From assembly GCF_900019265.1 (NCBI RefSeq), contig NZ_CYGX02000083.1, positions 1 to 42,013 on the forward strand: a stretch of 42,013 nucleotides of DNA. Direction: 5' to 3'. The notes beneath the pieces are model-generated. The model was not told where the DNA came from. It made no database searches and worked only from the letters and a program-made list of their open reading frames with translations. Position numbers and translations under genes: made by a program. Below, piece by piece: positions 7,879 through 16,626 of the stretch. Positions within the stretch are counted from its first letter, which is position 1, and each line of letters begins with the position of its first letter. Source of the stretch: Paraburkholderia ribeironis (lineage in GTDB: Bacteria > Pseudomonadota > Gammaproteobacteria > Burkholderiales > Burkholderiaceae).

Positions 7879-8871
7879 ATGAACAAGAAGTTCGCCTCTT
7901 CCCGTGTTTCGATGATCGTCGCGGCCTCGGTGCTGGCGTTCAGCACCCTGTCGGCTGAAGCACGCGTGTTCCGTGTTTCGGACGTGCATGGCGACACCTA
8001 TCCGACCAACATGGCGGTGAAGTACATGGGTGAAGAGATCAACAAGGCAACCGGCGGCAAGGATTCCGTGAAGGTATTCGGCAACAGCGCGCTGGGTTCC
8101 GAAAACGACACCATCGATCAGGTGCGCATCGGCGCACTGGACATGGCGCGCGCCAACGGTGCCGCGTTCAACGAGATCGTTCCCGAATCGATGATCCCGT
8201 CGCTGCCGTTCCTGTTTCGCGACGTCGACCATTTCCGCAAGGTGATGTACGGCCCGGAAGGCCAGAAGATTCTCGACGCGTTCGCGGCGAAGGGCATGAT
8301 CGCGCTGACGTTCTATGAGAGCGGCGCACGTTCCATCTACACGAAGAAGCCGATCCACACGCCGTCGGACATGAAGGGCCTGAAGGTACGCGTGCAGCCG
8401 TCGGACCTGATGGTCGACGAGATCAGGGCAATGGGCGGCACACCCACGCCGATGCCGTTCGCCGAAGTCTACACGGGCCTGAAGACGGGTCTGGTGGACG
8501 CAGCGGAAAACAACCTGCCGTCGTACGAAGAGACCAAGCACTTCGAAGTGGCTCAGGTGTATTCCGAAACCCAGCATTCGATGACGCCGGAAGTGCTGGT
8601 GTTCTCGAAGAAGATCTGGGACACGCTGACGCCGCAGGAGCAGACCATCATCAAGAAGGCTGCGGCTGACTCGGTGCCTTACTACACGAAGCTGTGGACG
8701 GCGCGCGAAAACGACGCGGCCAAGACGGTCGCCAAGGGCGGCGCGACCATCGTCGCTGCGTCGCAGATCGATCGCGCGGCTTTCGTGAAGGCGATGCAGC
8801 CGGTGTGGGCGAAGTACGAAAAGACCCCGCAAATGAAGCAGCTGGTCGACGAGATCCAGGCCGTCAAATAA
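7879..8871 (+). CDS. TRAP transporter substrate-binding protein (DctP family)
   Basis: This 330-aa periplasmic protein captures a carboxylate substrate for the DctQ-DctM permease. A signal peptide covers about residues 1-27, ending SAEA before RVFRVSD. The DctP core follows. It includes the run LKVRVQPSDLMVDEIRAMGG, whose arginine usually binds the substrate carboxylate, and the helix MPFAEVYTGLKTGLVDAAEN. Start ATG 7879 is preceded by CAAGGAATG and gives a proper signal peptide; the longer open frame from 7669 would not. The substrate is inferred as galacturonate/glucuronate or an aldarate from the locus. A hairpin follows before dctQ. Confidence 0.92.
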   Translation: MNKKFASSRVSMIVAASVLAFSTLSAEARVFRVSDVHGDTYPTNMAVKYMGEEINKATGGKDSVKVFGNSALGSENDTIDQVRIGALDMARANGAAFNEIVPESMIPSLPFLFRDVDHFRKVMYGPEGQKILDAFAAKGMIALTFYESGARSIYTKKPIHTPSDMKGLKVRVQPSDLMVDEIRAMGGTPTPMPFAEVYTGLKTGLVDAAENNLPSYEETKHFEVAQVYSETQHSMTPEVLVFSKKIWDTLTPQEQTIIKKAAADSVPYYTKLWTARENDAAKTVAKGGATIVAASQIDRAAFVKAMQPVWAKYEKTPQMKQLVDEIQAVK

Positions 8872-8910
8872 GGTTGGCGTACCGCATGCGCGGCAAAACG
8901 CGGCGGCAAT

Positions 8911-8938
8911 AGCCCGGCAGGAAGCCCTGCGGGCTTTT
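8911..8938 (+). terminator. Hairpin between dctP and dctQ
   Basis: AGCCC-G-GCAGG pairs with CCTGC-GGGCT around a short loop, with one bulged base, followed by TTTT. It may act as a partial terminator, leaving the binding protein more abundant than the permease subunits, or protect the dctP mRNA end. Confidence 0.55.
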
Positions 8939-9022
8939 CCGCCGTGCGGCACGTCGCGCCGGTGCGAACGGACCGGATTGCTGACTATTAAGGACAGGAC
9001 TGTCGTAAGCGAGGACAGGTCA

Positions 9023-9535
9023 ATGAGTTTCCTGAAACGCCCCAATGATTTTCTCTTTCGCGTGCTGGCCGTCGTGGCGTCGCTGAGCCTCGCCGCGCTC
9101 TGCCTGCTCGTGATTTATGGCGTCGTGATGCGCTATGTCTTCAGCGACGCCCCGGACTTCGTCGAGCCCATCGCCTTGCTGCTGGTGATCGTGATCGCCA
9201 TGTTCGGCGCAGCGCTCAAGGTTCGCGAAGGCGGCCATATCGGCCTGGACTCGCTCGTCAAGAAATTGCCGCCGAAAGGCCAAACGATCGCGACGGCGAT
9301 TCAGCACATTTGCCTGATTGTGTTTGCCGTGGCGGTTTTCTTCGGTTGCATGGAGATGGCGCAAACCACGCTGCACGACCGGATTCCGATTCTCGGTTTG
9401 CCTGAAGCGTTGCGCTACTTCATTCCGGTCGTCGCCAGCGTGTGTATCGCGATGTTCTCGTTGGAGCACCTGCTCGGGCTCTTCGCACAGAAACAAAAAT
9501 TGAACGATCATGGAACTTACCATCCTTACCCTTAG
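9023..9535 (+). CDS. TRAP transporter small permease subunit (DctQ family)
   Basis: This 170-aa inner-membrane protein has four hydrophobic helices, as in DctQ subunits. It carries the characteristic run VVMRYVFSDAPDFVEPIA, followed by REGGHIGLDSLVKKLP. ATG 9023 follows GAGGACAGGTCA, a good ribosome site, and gives MSFLKRPND. The frame is open from 8978, but the added residues do not fit. Its 3' end overlaps the dctM start by 26 bases, so the two membrane subunits are translationally coupled. Confidence 0.9.
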   Translation: MSFLKRPNDFLFRVLAVVASLSLAALCLLVIYGVVMRYVFSDAPDFVEPIALLLVIVIAMFGAALKVREGGHIGLDSLVKKLPPKGQTIATAIQHICLIVFAVAVFFGCMEMAQTTLHDRIPILGLPEALRYFIPVVASVCIAMFSLEHLLGLFAQKQKLNDHGTYHPYP

Positions 9536-10862
9536 TTTCCTTGTCTTCCTTTTTCTCGGGGTTCCTGTTTCATTCGCGTTGGGACTGTCCTGCGTTCTGA
9601 CGTATCTGTACGAGGGCTTGCCGGCGGCCACCGCGATGCAGTCGATGATCTCGGGGATGAACGCGTTTTCGTTCCTCGCGGTCCCGTTCTTCATTTTCTC
9701 CGGCGAGCTGATGCTGCACGGTGGCATCGCGGATCGCATCCTGCGTTTCGCGCAGTCCACGGTGGGTCATTTCCGCGGCGGCCTCGGCATGGCCAATGTG
9801 GTCGCGTGCACGCTGTTCGGCGGCGTGTCGGGTTCGCCGACCGCGGACACCTCGGCGATGGGCGGCGTGGTCATTCCGCTCATGAAGCGCGAAGGCTATA
9901 GCGCGGCCTACGCGGTCAACGTCACGACGCACTCGTCGCTGGCGGGCGCGTTGATGCCGACATCGACCAACATGATCATCTACGCGTTCGCGGCGCAGGG
10001 CATTTCCGGCACGTTGAACGGCGTGCAGATGCGCGGCGTGTCGATCGGCGACCTGCTGTTCTCCGGATTGCTGCCGGTGCTATGGGTGATGGGCCTGGTG
10101 CTGATCGCCGCCTACTGGCAAGCGGTCAAGTTCGGTTATCCGCGCCGTCCCGACGGTTCGACCGAACTGCCGCGCTTCCCGGGCTGGATGGCGGTGTGCC
10201 GCACGTTCATCGGCGCGGTGCCGGGCCTGATGGTTATCGCGATCATCCTGGTGTGCGTGGCGCGCGGCATTGCCACCGCCACGGAAGCGGCCGCGATCGC
10301 CGTGGCTTACTCGCTGATCCTGACGATCATCGTGTATCGCTCGATGACCCTCAAGAAGCTCGGCTTCGCGCTGGCGAAGGCGGCCAAGACCACCGGCGTG
10401 GTGCTGCTGCTGATCGGCGTGTCGAACATGCTGCGCTTCCAGATGGCCTATCTGGAGATTCCCGACGCGATCGAACGCATGCTCGACGGCGCAACGAGTC
10501 TGCCCTGGCTGATGCTGTTGTATATCAACCTGATCCAGATTTTCCTCGGTACCTTCGTCGACATGGCGGCGCACATCCTGATCACCACGCCGCTGTTCCT
10601 GCCGATGGCAATGCACAACGGCGTGGGCCCCGTGCAGTTCGGCATCATGATCCTGCTGAACTGCGCCTTGGGTCTGGTGCATCCGCCGATCGGTTCGGTG
10701 CAGTTCATTGGTTGCGCGATTGGCAATGTGTCGATTGGGGAAACTACTAAGGTGGCGTGGCCATATTACCTGGCTATCTTCTCCGCGATCAATATCGTGA
10801 CCTATGTACCGATGTTCTCGACCTGGTTGCCGAGCCTGATCAATGGGCACCCGGTGTTTTGA
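9510..10862 (+). CDS. TRAP transporter large permease subunit (DctM family)
   Basis: This 450-aa channel-forming subunit has about 12 membrane segments. Typical DctM sequences include FFIFSGELMLHGGIADRIL, the loop FGGVSGSPTADTSAMGG, LAGALMPTSTNMIIY and the C-terminal LGLVHPPIGSV. With DctP and DctQ it forms a sodium-driven importer. The start overlaps the end of dctQ. The porin gene follows 78 bases later with no terminator visible between them, so it could be co-transcribed. Confidence 0.93.
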   Translation: MELTILTLSFLVFLFLGVPVSFALGLSCVLTYLYEGLPAATAMQSMISGMNAFSFLAVPFFIFSGELMLHGGIADRILRFAQSTVGHFRGGLGMANVVACTLFGGVSGSPTADTSAMGGVVIPLMKREGYSAAYAVNVTTHSSLAGALMPTSTNMIIYAFAAQGISGTLNGVQMRGVSIGDLLFSGLLPVLWVMGLVLIAAYWQAVKFGYPRRPDGSTELPRFPGWMAVCRTFIGAVPGLMVIAIILVCVARGIATATEAAAIAVAYSLILTIIVYRSMTLKKLGFALAKAAKTTGVVLLLIGVSNMLRFQMAYLEIPDAIERMLDGATSLPWLMLLYINLIQIFLGTFVDMAAHILITTPLFLPMAMHNGVGPVQFGIMILLNCALGLVHPPIGSVQFIGCAIGNVSIGETTKVAWPYYLAIFSAINIVTYVPMFSTWLPSLINGHPVF

Positions 10863-10940
10863 TCCGAAATCACGAGTCCACACTCTGCGGCGCTTGGCCC
10901 AGGTCGCACATCAAAAAAAGTTTTCAACAGAGGAGTAGAA

Positions 10941-12161
10941 ATGAAAAAGGCAATTGCAACCTCGGCTTTGGGGTTGATCGCCCTGGGCGCTCATGCGCAA
11001 AGCAGCGTGACGTTGTACGGTATCGCCGATACGGGGTTGGGCTGGCAAAATAGCTCGACGACGTTGAGCCCGACATCGGGCGCAAACTCGTCGAAGCCGT
11101 CCCCGGGTGGCCGTTCGCAAGTCAAGATGATCAACGGCATCTGGGCTGGCAGCCGTTTCGGCCTGAAGGGGGCGGAAGATCTGGGTGGCGGCACCAAGGC
11201 GATTTTCACGCTGGAGCAGGGCTTCAACAGCGCAAACGGTGCGCAAAGCGTGTCGGGTCTGGGCTTCAGCCGTCAGGCATGGGTGGGTATGACGAACGGC
11301 ACGTACGGTACGCTGACGGCTGGCCGCCAGTACACGTCGTACTACACGCTGCTGTCGCCGTACAGCCCGACCACGTGGCTGACCGGTGCATACGGCGCAC
11401 ACCCGGGTGATATCGACTCGCTGGATACGCTGTATCGCGTCAACAACTCGCTGGTCTACACGACGCCGAGCATCTACGGTCTGACGGTCAGCGGTTCGTA
11501 CTCGCTGGGCGGCAACCCGGGCAGCTTCGCCGCGGGTCAGACCTGGAGCGTGGCAGCACAGTACCTGAACGGCCCGTTCGGTATCGCAGCAGGTATCCAG
11601 CGTATCGACAACGCGAACAACGGCGGCATCAACTGGAACTCCGCGACGTCGAACAACGGCGCGCAGCCGGCTGTCTCGGCGATCAACAACGGCTTCCAGA
11701 CGGCAGCCAAGCAGCAGCGTGTTGCGGTGACGGGCGGCTACGCGTTCAACTCGCAGTGGGACATTTCGTTCGCGTATTCGAACGTGCAATACGCGGCCGG
11801 CGTGAACTCGTTCTTCCACGACACGCAGATCTGGAACACGGCTGGTACCGTGCTGCACTGGAAGCCGATCACGACGCTGGACCTGGCCGCTGGCTATAGC
11901 TACACCCGTGCGACGAAATCGAACGGCATCACGAGCGGGGCTAGCTACAACCAGTTCAACCTGTCGCAGTATTACTCGCTGTCCAAGCGTACCGGCCTGT
12001 ATGCGCTGGAAGCCTATCAGCGTGCTAACGGCCAGACGCTCGCCGGCGACGGCAAGACCATCATCAACGCAACGGCAAGCATCGGCGACGCTCAGAACGG
12101 CTCGCCGGCGTCGTCGCGCAGCCAGGTTGCTGTTGGCGTGGGTATCATCCACAAGTTCTGA
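10941..12161 (+). CDS. Burkholderia-type general porin (OmpC-like)
   Basis: This 406-aa outer-membrane trimeric beta-barrel porin has a signal peptide of about 19 residues ending GAHA. The mature start QSSVTLYGIADTGL is characteristic of betaproteobacterial porins. Further marks are the run SRFGLKGAEDLGGG and a terminal aromatic residue (GVGIIHKF) used for barrel assembly. A strong ribosome site, AGAGGAG, precedes ATG 10941. Its position after the TRAP genes suggests it serves uptake of the same acidic sugars. Codon use is more restricted than in its neighbours, as expected for a highly expressed gene. Confidence 0.93.
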   Translation: MKKAIATSALGLIALGAHAQSSVTLYGIADTGLGWQNSSTTLSPTSGANSSKPSPGGRSQVKMINGIWAGSRFGLKGAEDLGGGTKAIFTLEQGFNSANGAQSVSGLGFSRQAWVGMTNGTYGTLTAGRQYTSYYTLLSPYSPTTWLTGAYGAHPGDIDSLDTLYRVNNSLVYTTPSIYGLTVSGSYSLGGNPGSFAAGQTWSVAAQYLNGPFGIAAGIQRIDNANNGGINWNSATSNNGAQPAVSAINNGFQTAAKQQRVAVTGGYAFNSQWDISFAYSNVQYAAGVNSFFHDTQIWNTAGTVLHWKPITTLDLAAGYSYTRATKSNGITSGASYNQFNLSQYYSLSKRTGLYALEAYQRANGQTLAGDGKTIINATASIGDAQNGSPASSRSQVAVGVGIIHKF

Positions 12162-12255
12162 TCGGACTGTGTGAAGGTGGCGGCGTGTTGTAATGCCGCC
12201 ACAGCCATGCGTTTAAATACGTACTCGTTGCCGGGCGGCGTCGCCGGCAATATTC

Positions 12256-12286
12256 GCTGCGCGCGCAACGCGCGCAGCCTTCTTCC
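12256..12286 (+). terminator. Probable terminator of the porin gene
   Basis: GCTGCGCGCG (12256-12265) and CGCGCGCAGC (12269-12278) form a perfect 10-bp stem with a CAA loop, followed by CTTCTTCC. A second 8-bp stem (12177-12184 with 12195-12202) lies nearer the porin stop. Neither has a proper T-run, so the assignment rests on stem strength and position. Confidence 0.5.
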
Positions 12287-12399
12287 GAGCGATGCACCAT
12301 TCCTGAGCATCGCGAGCGCTGGTCCCGTCGGCGGCGCTTGATTCAATGCCCGCGCAATGTCAGCGCGACGTCAGTTCGATGACATCGCGCTCAGCTCAT

Positions 12400-12591
12400 T
12401 CAAGCCTGCGGCTCAGACCACAATCGCCCACCCGTTGCCCAGTTTTCGCGCTTCACGTCGGTCAGGATGATGTCGACCGAGTTCGGCTCGACGCCGAGCG
12501 AATCGCAGGTCGCTTTGGTGATGGCTTCGACGAACTGGCGCTTCTGTTCCAGCGTGCGGCCTTCGAAGAGTTCGATATGGAACGTGGGCAT
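12400..12591 (-). CDS. 4-oxalocrotonate tautomerase-family protein
   Basis: This 63-aa protein is small, as in the 4-OT family, which works as oligomers using the N-terminal proline as catalytic base. After Met removal, Pro1 is present (PTFHIELFEGRT) and Arg11 is conserved. The classic Arg39 is aspartate here (SVDIILTD) and Phe50 is tryptophan (ENWATGG). It therefore belongs to a divergent tautomerase subgroup, not canonical 2-hydroxymuconate tautomerase. AAGGAG lies 7 bases before the chosen ATG at 12591. The aldolase-family gene lies upstream on the same strand. The natural substrate is unknown. Confidence 0.85.
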   Translation of the reverse strand: MPTFHIELFEGRTLEQKRQFVEAITKATCDSLGVEPNSVDIILTDVKRENWATGGRLWSEPQA

Positions 12592-12646
12592 GGCATGGCT
12601 CCTTGAGCAATCAGAGTGAAGCAGGCGTGGTGCGAATCCGGTCACG

Positions 12647-12706
12647 CGTTCAGTCTCACATTCAATCACTCGTTCAGTAACACATTCAATCACGCGTTCA
12701 ATCACG
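12647..12706 (-). repeat. 12-bp tandem repeat (5 copies) starting at the aldolase stop codon
   Basis: Five 12-base units lie at 12647-12658, 12659-12670, 12671-12682, 12683-12694 and 12695-12706. In the sense of the aldolase-family gene the unit is CGTGATTGAACG. Its first nine bases are that gene's last codons Arg-Asp-stop. Each downstream copy repeats the in-frame TGA. Confidence 0.85.
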
Positions 12707-13474
12707 ATAGCCGCGATCCAGCCGGTCGAGCTTGCGCAGCAGCGCGGGCCATTCGAGCGCGCCTTCAATGGCGCCACCGTCGTACAGCTGCTGTGCCGCG
12801 CGTGCGGCGACCCCGTCGTTCGGCACCACGAGGGCCGTGCCGCATGCCTGCGCTTGCAGCTGGATCTCGCAGGCCTTGAGCAGCGTGGCCATCAGCACAT
12901 AGGCTTCGGCGACCGTGCGGCCGACCGTCAGCGTACCGTGATTGCGCAACAGCATCGCGGGTTTGTCGGCGAGATGCGCGACGAGGCGCTCGCCTTCCGC
13001 CGGCGTGAACGCGAGGCCTTCGTAGTCGTGATAGGCGAGCTGGCCGTAAAAGCGCAACGCATGTTGCGATGCCGGCAGCAAGCCGGCCGGTTGCGCGGAC
13101 ACCGCGACGCCGGCCGTATTGTGCAGGTGCATTACGCAGAACGCGTCGGCGCGCGCCGTGTGGACGGCGGCGTGCAGCGCGAAGCCGGTCGCGTTCACCG
13201 GATGCTCGCTTGCGCCGACGATGTTGCCCGCAATATCGATCTTCACGAGGTTCGACGCGCGTACTTCGTCGAATGCGAGGCCGAACGGATTGATCAGGAA
13301 GTGGCCGGGTTCGCCGGGCACGCTGGCCGAGATATGCGTATAGATCAGATCGTCCCAGCCGTTGAGCGCCGCGAGGCGATAGGCGGCGGCGAGGTCGACG
13401 CGGACCTGCTGCTCCGCGTCGGAGAGCGGCCCGGTCTCGGCGATGCGGCCGGCTGGTGTGTGGGTGAACGACAT
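12698..13474 (-). CDS. Class II aldolase/adducin family protein
   Basis: This 258-aa cytoplasmic protein has the fuculose-aldolase fold. The three zinc histidines are present: His116 and His118 in VMHLHNTAG, and His179 in LRNHGTLTVG. The glutamate used as acid/base in L-fuculose-1-phosphate aldolase (Glu73) aligns with Gly97 (NATGFALH), so aldol cleavage by the usual mechanism is doubtful. It may be adducin-like or act on a different substrate. ATG 13474 has a strong GAGGAGGT ribosome site and is preferred over the start 11 codons upstream. The tautomerase gene follows on the same strand. Confidence 0.85.
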   Translation of the reverse strand: MSFTHTPAGRIAETGPLSDAEQQVRVDLAAAYRLAALNGWDDLIYTHISASVPGEPGHFLINPFGLAFDEVRASNLVKIDIAGNIVGASEHPVNATGFALHAAVHTARADAFCVMHLHNTAGVAVSAQPAGLLPASQHALRFYGQLAYHDYEGLAFTPAEGERLVAHLADKPAMLLRNHGTLTVGRTVAEAYVLMATLLKACEIQLQAQACGTALVVPNDGVAARAAQQLYDGGAIEGALEWPALLRKLDRLDRGYRD

Positions 13475-13755
13475 GTCTACCTCCTCGAATCGCGGGATCG
13501 TCAGCATCAGCGCACTGGCGTGCGATGCTACCGCACATTGTCAGCCTGTTTGACTGGCCGATGTCGTGACGGTGCGTCCGCTTGGCTCGCGTGCCGCCGG
13601 TTCGCTCGCGAGCGCATCGCGCGTCGATAGAGCTGATTTGCGATGCGAAAGCATGCCCGACGCGATGCTCGCCGATCCGCAAGTTTTCGCGCTACGATAT
13701 GACACCGGCGTTAGCCTGCAACACCGGCCGCGCCGTTTCGCGAGGAGAGAGATCA

Positions 13756-14310
13756 ATGCGTGAGCTACGGTGGACATCGGAAGAGGGCGACGGCATCGAG
13801 CATCTGACGTTCGACGCCCGCGAAGACGGTTTCGAGGCGGAGAGCGTGGTGGTTGGCCAGCGCTATGGCCACGCCTACGGATTGCACTACGCGGTTCGCT
13901 GCGACACGCAATGGCGCACGCGGTATGCGTGGCTGAAGATCGTCGGCGGCGGCGAGCTGGAATTGCACGGCGACGGCGCGGGCCATTGGCGCGACGGTCA
14001 TGGCCTCGTGCTGAGCTCGATCGAAGGATGCATCGACATCGACATCGCCGCCACACCCTACACCAACACGCTGCCGATCCGTCGGCTGCCACTGGCTGAA
14101 GGCGAGCGTCAGCCGATTTCAGTCGCCTATATCTCGACGCCGGATTTGCAGGTCACGCGCGCCGAGCAGGCGTATTTGTGCATCGAGCTGAATCGCGAGT
14201 ATCGCTACGAGGGCATCTTCCGCAACTTCACCGCGAACCTGCGAATAGACGACGACGGCCTCGTGATCGACTACCCGACACTGTTCAGGCGGCTACCGCG
14301 GGCGTATTGA
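13756..14310 (+). CDS. Putative glycolipid-binding domain protein
   Basis: This 184-aa protein matches the family named putative glycolipid-binding (PF06475) across its length. Seen features include an N-terminal RELRWTSEEG, the region YAVRCDTQWRTRYAWLKIVG, GCIDIDIAATPYTNTLPIRR, and the ending DDDGLVIDYPTLFRRL. There is no signal peptide or membrane segment. GAGGAGAGAG precedes ATG 13756. It is divergent from the aldolase-family gene and convergent with the SsuA-like gene. The biochemical role of the family is not established. Confidence 0.82.
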   Translation: MRELRWTSEEGDGIEHLTFDAREDGFEAESVVVGQRYGHAYGLHYAVRCDTQWRTRYAWLKIVGGGELELHGDGAGHWRDGHGLVLSSIEGCIDIDIAATPYTNTLPIRRLPLAEGERQPISVAYISTPDLQVTRAEQAYLCIELNREYRYEGIFRNFTANLRIDDDGLVIDYPTLFRRLPRAY

Positions 14311-14335
14311 GCGTCGCCGCACCCGGAGCGTCACG

Positions 14336-14395
14336 CCCGCTGCGCTTCCCGCTGCGCTTCCCGCTGCGCTTCCCGCATTGCTGCCCGCTGCGCTG
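14336..14395. repeat. 12-bp tandem repeat (5 copies) between convergent genes
   Basis: Five units of CCCGCTGCGCTT or close variants run end to end (14336, 14348, 14360, 14372, 14384; the fourth is most diverged). They fill most of the gap between the stop of the glycolipid-binding gene and the stop of the SsuA-like gene. Confidence 0.85.
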
Positions 14396-14414
14396 CCCGG
14401 CGAAGCACCGCGAA

Positions 14415-15425
14415 CTACCGTGCCGCCAGCGCCGCCCCGACCACAGGGCTCTGCCAGACGTTGTCGTTCACGGTAATTTTCTGCGGGATCAGGCGGGCGC
14501 CGTAGAACGCGTCGGCGACGACCTGCTGCGAGCGCACGATCTCGTCGGTGACAGCGGTGGTGCCGTACGGATAGCGGCGTACCCATGTCTCGACGAGCTT
14601 CTGGTCGAGGCCGACCTTCGGCGCGATCAGCGCGGCGGTTTCCACCGGATGCGCATTGACCCACGCTCCGGCGCGGCGCAACTGCGCGAGAATCGCACCG
14701 ACCACGTCGGCGTGCTGCTGGGCGAAGTCGCGTGTCGCTTCATAGAAGTTGTACGGAGCGTCGAGTTCCGAGTAGTCGGCCAACGCACGCGCCTTCAGCG
14801 CCTGTTGCGCCGACGCGTAGTACGGGTCCCAGATCACCCATGCGTCGACGGTGCCGCTTTCGAAGGCGGCGCGGGCGTCGGCGGGCGCCAGATACACCGG
14901 TTGCACGTCCTCGTAGCGCAGACCCGCTTTCTTCAGCGTTTCGAGCAGCAGATAGTTCGCGCTCGATCCCTTCTGTAACGCGACGCGCTTGCCCTTCAGG
15001 TCGGCCACGTTGCGCAGCGTCGAATCGCTTCGGACCAGGATGGCTTCCGCATGACGCCCCGCAGGCTCTGCGCCCACATACACGAAGCGCACCCCGCCCG
15101 CTTGCGCGAACACCGCCGGTGGTGCGCCGGTATAGCCGAAGTCGATGCTGTTCGCGTTCAGCGCTTCGAGCAGTTGCGGTCCAGCCGGGAATTCGAACCA
15201 CTTGATGCTGTAGCCGAGCGGCTTGAGCCTGTCGTCAAGTGAGCCTTGCGCTTTGAGCACCGCGAGCAGGCCCGACTTCTGATAGCCGATGCGCAGCACG
15301 TTGGCCGTCTGCTTGCCGGCGCTGCTGTCGTGGTTGCCGCTGCTCTGCGCGGTGGCGCTCAGCGTCGTGAAAGTCGCCAGCACAGCGGCGGCGATGTGCA
15401 GTGGCAAGCGAGGGTGAAGGGCCAT
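14415..15425 (-). CDS. Orphan ABC substrate-binding protein, aliphatic sulfonate (SsuA) type
   Basis: This 336-aa periplasmic binding protein has a signal peptide at about 1-26 (ending ATAQ). The SsuA/NMT1 fold is recognisable in LRIGYQKSGLLAVLKAQG, NSIDFGYTGAPPAVFAQAGG, LKGKRVALQKGSSANYLLL and VDAWVIWDPYYASAQQ. Relatives deliver sulfonates, taurine or nitrate to an ABC importer. No permease or ATPase gene adjoins it, so it must use distant partners. The open frame starts 21 codons earlier, but ATG 15425 (MALHPRL) gives a normal signal peptide and has GGAG upstream. Confidence 0.85.
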   Translation of the reverse strand: MALHPRLPLHIAAAVLATFTTLSATAQSSGNHDSSAGKQTANVLRIGYQKSGLLAVLKAQGSLDDRLKPLGYSIKWFEFPAGPQLLEALNANSIDFGYTGAPPAVFAQAGGVRFVYVGAEPAGRHAEAILVRSDSTLRNVADLKGKRVALQKGSSANYLLLETLKKAGLRYEDVQPVYLAPADARAAFESGTVDAWVIWDPYYASAQQALKARALADYSELDAPYNFYEATRDFAQQHADVVGAILAQLRRAGAWVNAHPVETAALIAPKVGLDQKLVETWVRRYPYGTTAVTDEIVRSQQVVADAFYGARLIPQKITVNDNVWQSPVVGAALAAR

Positions 15426-15840
15426 CCGGCGATCTCCATTGCGGTCGTTCGAGGTGTGGGCCGTCTGTGTCCAGCGTGGGGTCCGCACACGTCGGCGAGA
15501 TGCGCGGCGTGTATTGGGGCGGACGTGGCTGGAAACAGGTTGCGGCGACGTTCGGGGATCGTCGCATGGACGTCCCGCCTCTCAAACGAAGCAATGCAGA
15601 TTTGGATATGACGTGCGAGTGGACAGTGCGCAGAGCGCCGTATCGGCGCGCGACTTACGCCACGTGGGTATGCACGCATGCCGGCGCCGTGTCCGTTGCA
15701 AGGCGCGGCGCGTGCCGGTTCGTTGGTCAGAGCGATTGCGGACGCAATGGCGGGCGGCAGCTTGGGCATGGCGGAATTCCTGCGTGCCGCAGCCGCATTC
15801 CGCGGTCGCGGCGCCTGCTCGCGTGCCTCAGTGATGTCGC
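15426..15840. other. Intergenic gap with no recognised feature
   Basis: These 415 bases lie between the SsuA-like start and the acetyltransferase stop. Several open frames run through on both strands, but their compositions are arginine/proline-rich and resemble no family. No clear terminator, repeat or promoter is seen. Confidence 0.5.
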
Positions 15841-16464
15841 TTAGTCAGGTCCCTCGTCATGATCCTCGGTCACATAGTCAGGTGCGGCCGAGTCCCCGGC
15901 ACCCAGCGTGCGCTGCATCAGCGTCGTGTCGATCCAGCGGCCGTGCTTGAAGCCTACCGCCTTCAATGTGCCGGTCAACTCGAAGCCCAGCTGCTTATGC
16001 AGCGACAGCGACCCGCCGCTGCCGCCATCGGCGATCACGGCGACCATCTGGCGCCACGGCCCGATCTCGCAGCGCTCGATCAGGGCCTGCAGCAACACGC
16101 GCCCCAGGCCTCGTCCGCGATAGGCATCGCCCACGTAGATCGAATCTTCGATGGTGTTGCGATACGCGGCGCGCGGGCGATAAAGCGTCGCGTAGCAATA
16201 ACCGGCGACCGCGCCGTCGATCTCCGCGACCATGTACGGCAGGCCGTGACTGCGTACCGATGCGAGCCGCACGCGCAGATCGTCGACCGAAGGTGGCGTT
16301 TCTTCGAACGAGGCGACGCCGGTCAATACGTGGTGCGCATAGATCGACTGGATCGCCGGGAGGTCGGCTTCAGTGGCGTCGCGGATCAGTGGGGCGCCGA
16401 GTGGGGCGCTGCTGGCAGGATCGGCCGGCTGGGAGGCGGAAGGCGCGGGGCGGGCGGTGCTCAT
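15841..16464 (-). CDS. GNAT acetyltransferase, phosphinothricin acetyltransferase (PAT) type
   Basis: This 207-aa GNAT enzyme transfers an acetyl group from acetyl-CoA to an amine. The PAT subgroup is recognisable from IRDATEADLPAIQSIYAHHV, ASFEETPPS, the run YRNTIEDSIYVGDAYRGRGL with the acetyl-CoA pyrophosphate loop RGRGLG, and GFKHGRWIDTTLMQR. An alanine/proline-rich N-terminal tail of about 25 residues precedes the domain. ATG 16464 has AGGA upstream and is preferred to the start 40 codons further out. Many chromosomal relatives act on methionine sulfoximine or other amino-acid analogues; the actual substrate is unknown. Confidence 0.86.
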   Translation of the reverse strand: MSTARPAPSASQPADPASSAPLGAPLIRDATEADLPAIQSIYAHHVLTGVASFEETPPSVDDLRVRLASVRSHGLPYMVAEIDGAVAGYCYATLYRPRAAYRNTIEDSIYVGDAYRGRGLGRVLLQALIERCEIGPWRQMVAVIADGGSGGSLSLHKQLGFELTGTLKAVGFKHGRWIDTTLMQRTLGAGDSAAPDYVTEDHDEGPD

Positions 16465-16626
16465 AGGTGGTCCTGTGATGGCCTGTGAATCTGGCGAGAG
16501 TTTCACTATGCCTGCCACGCGCGCCGATTTGAAGTGAGTCAAAAAATCGGCGCCGCGTGCGGTCACCGCTGGTGCGCGCGTCAAGGGTCAAATTGATCTA
16601 ATTCGCATTGCAGTTGCCGCCAGCGT

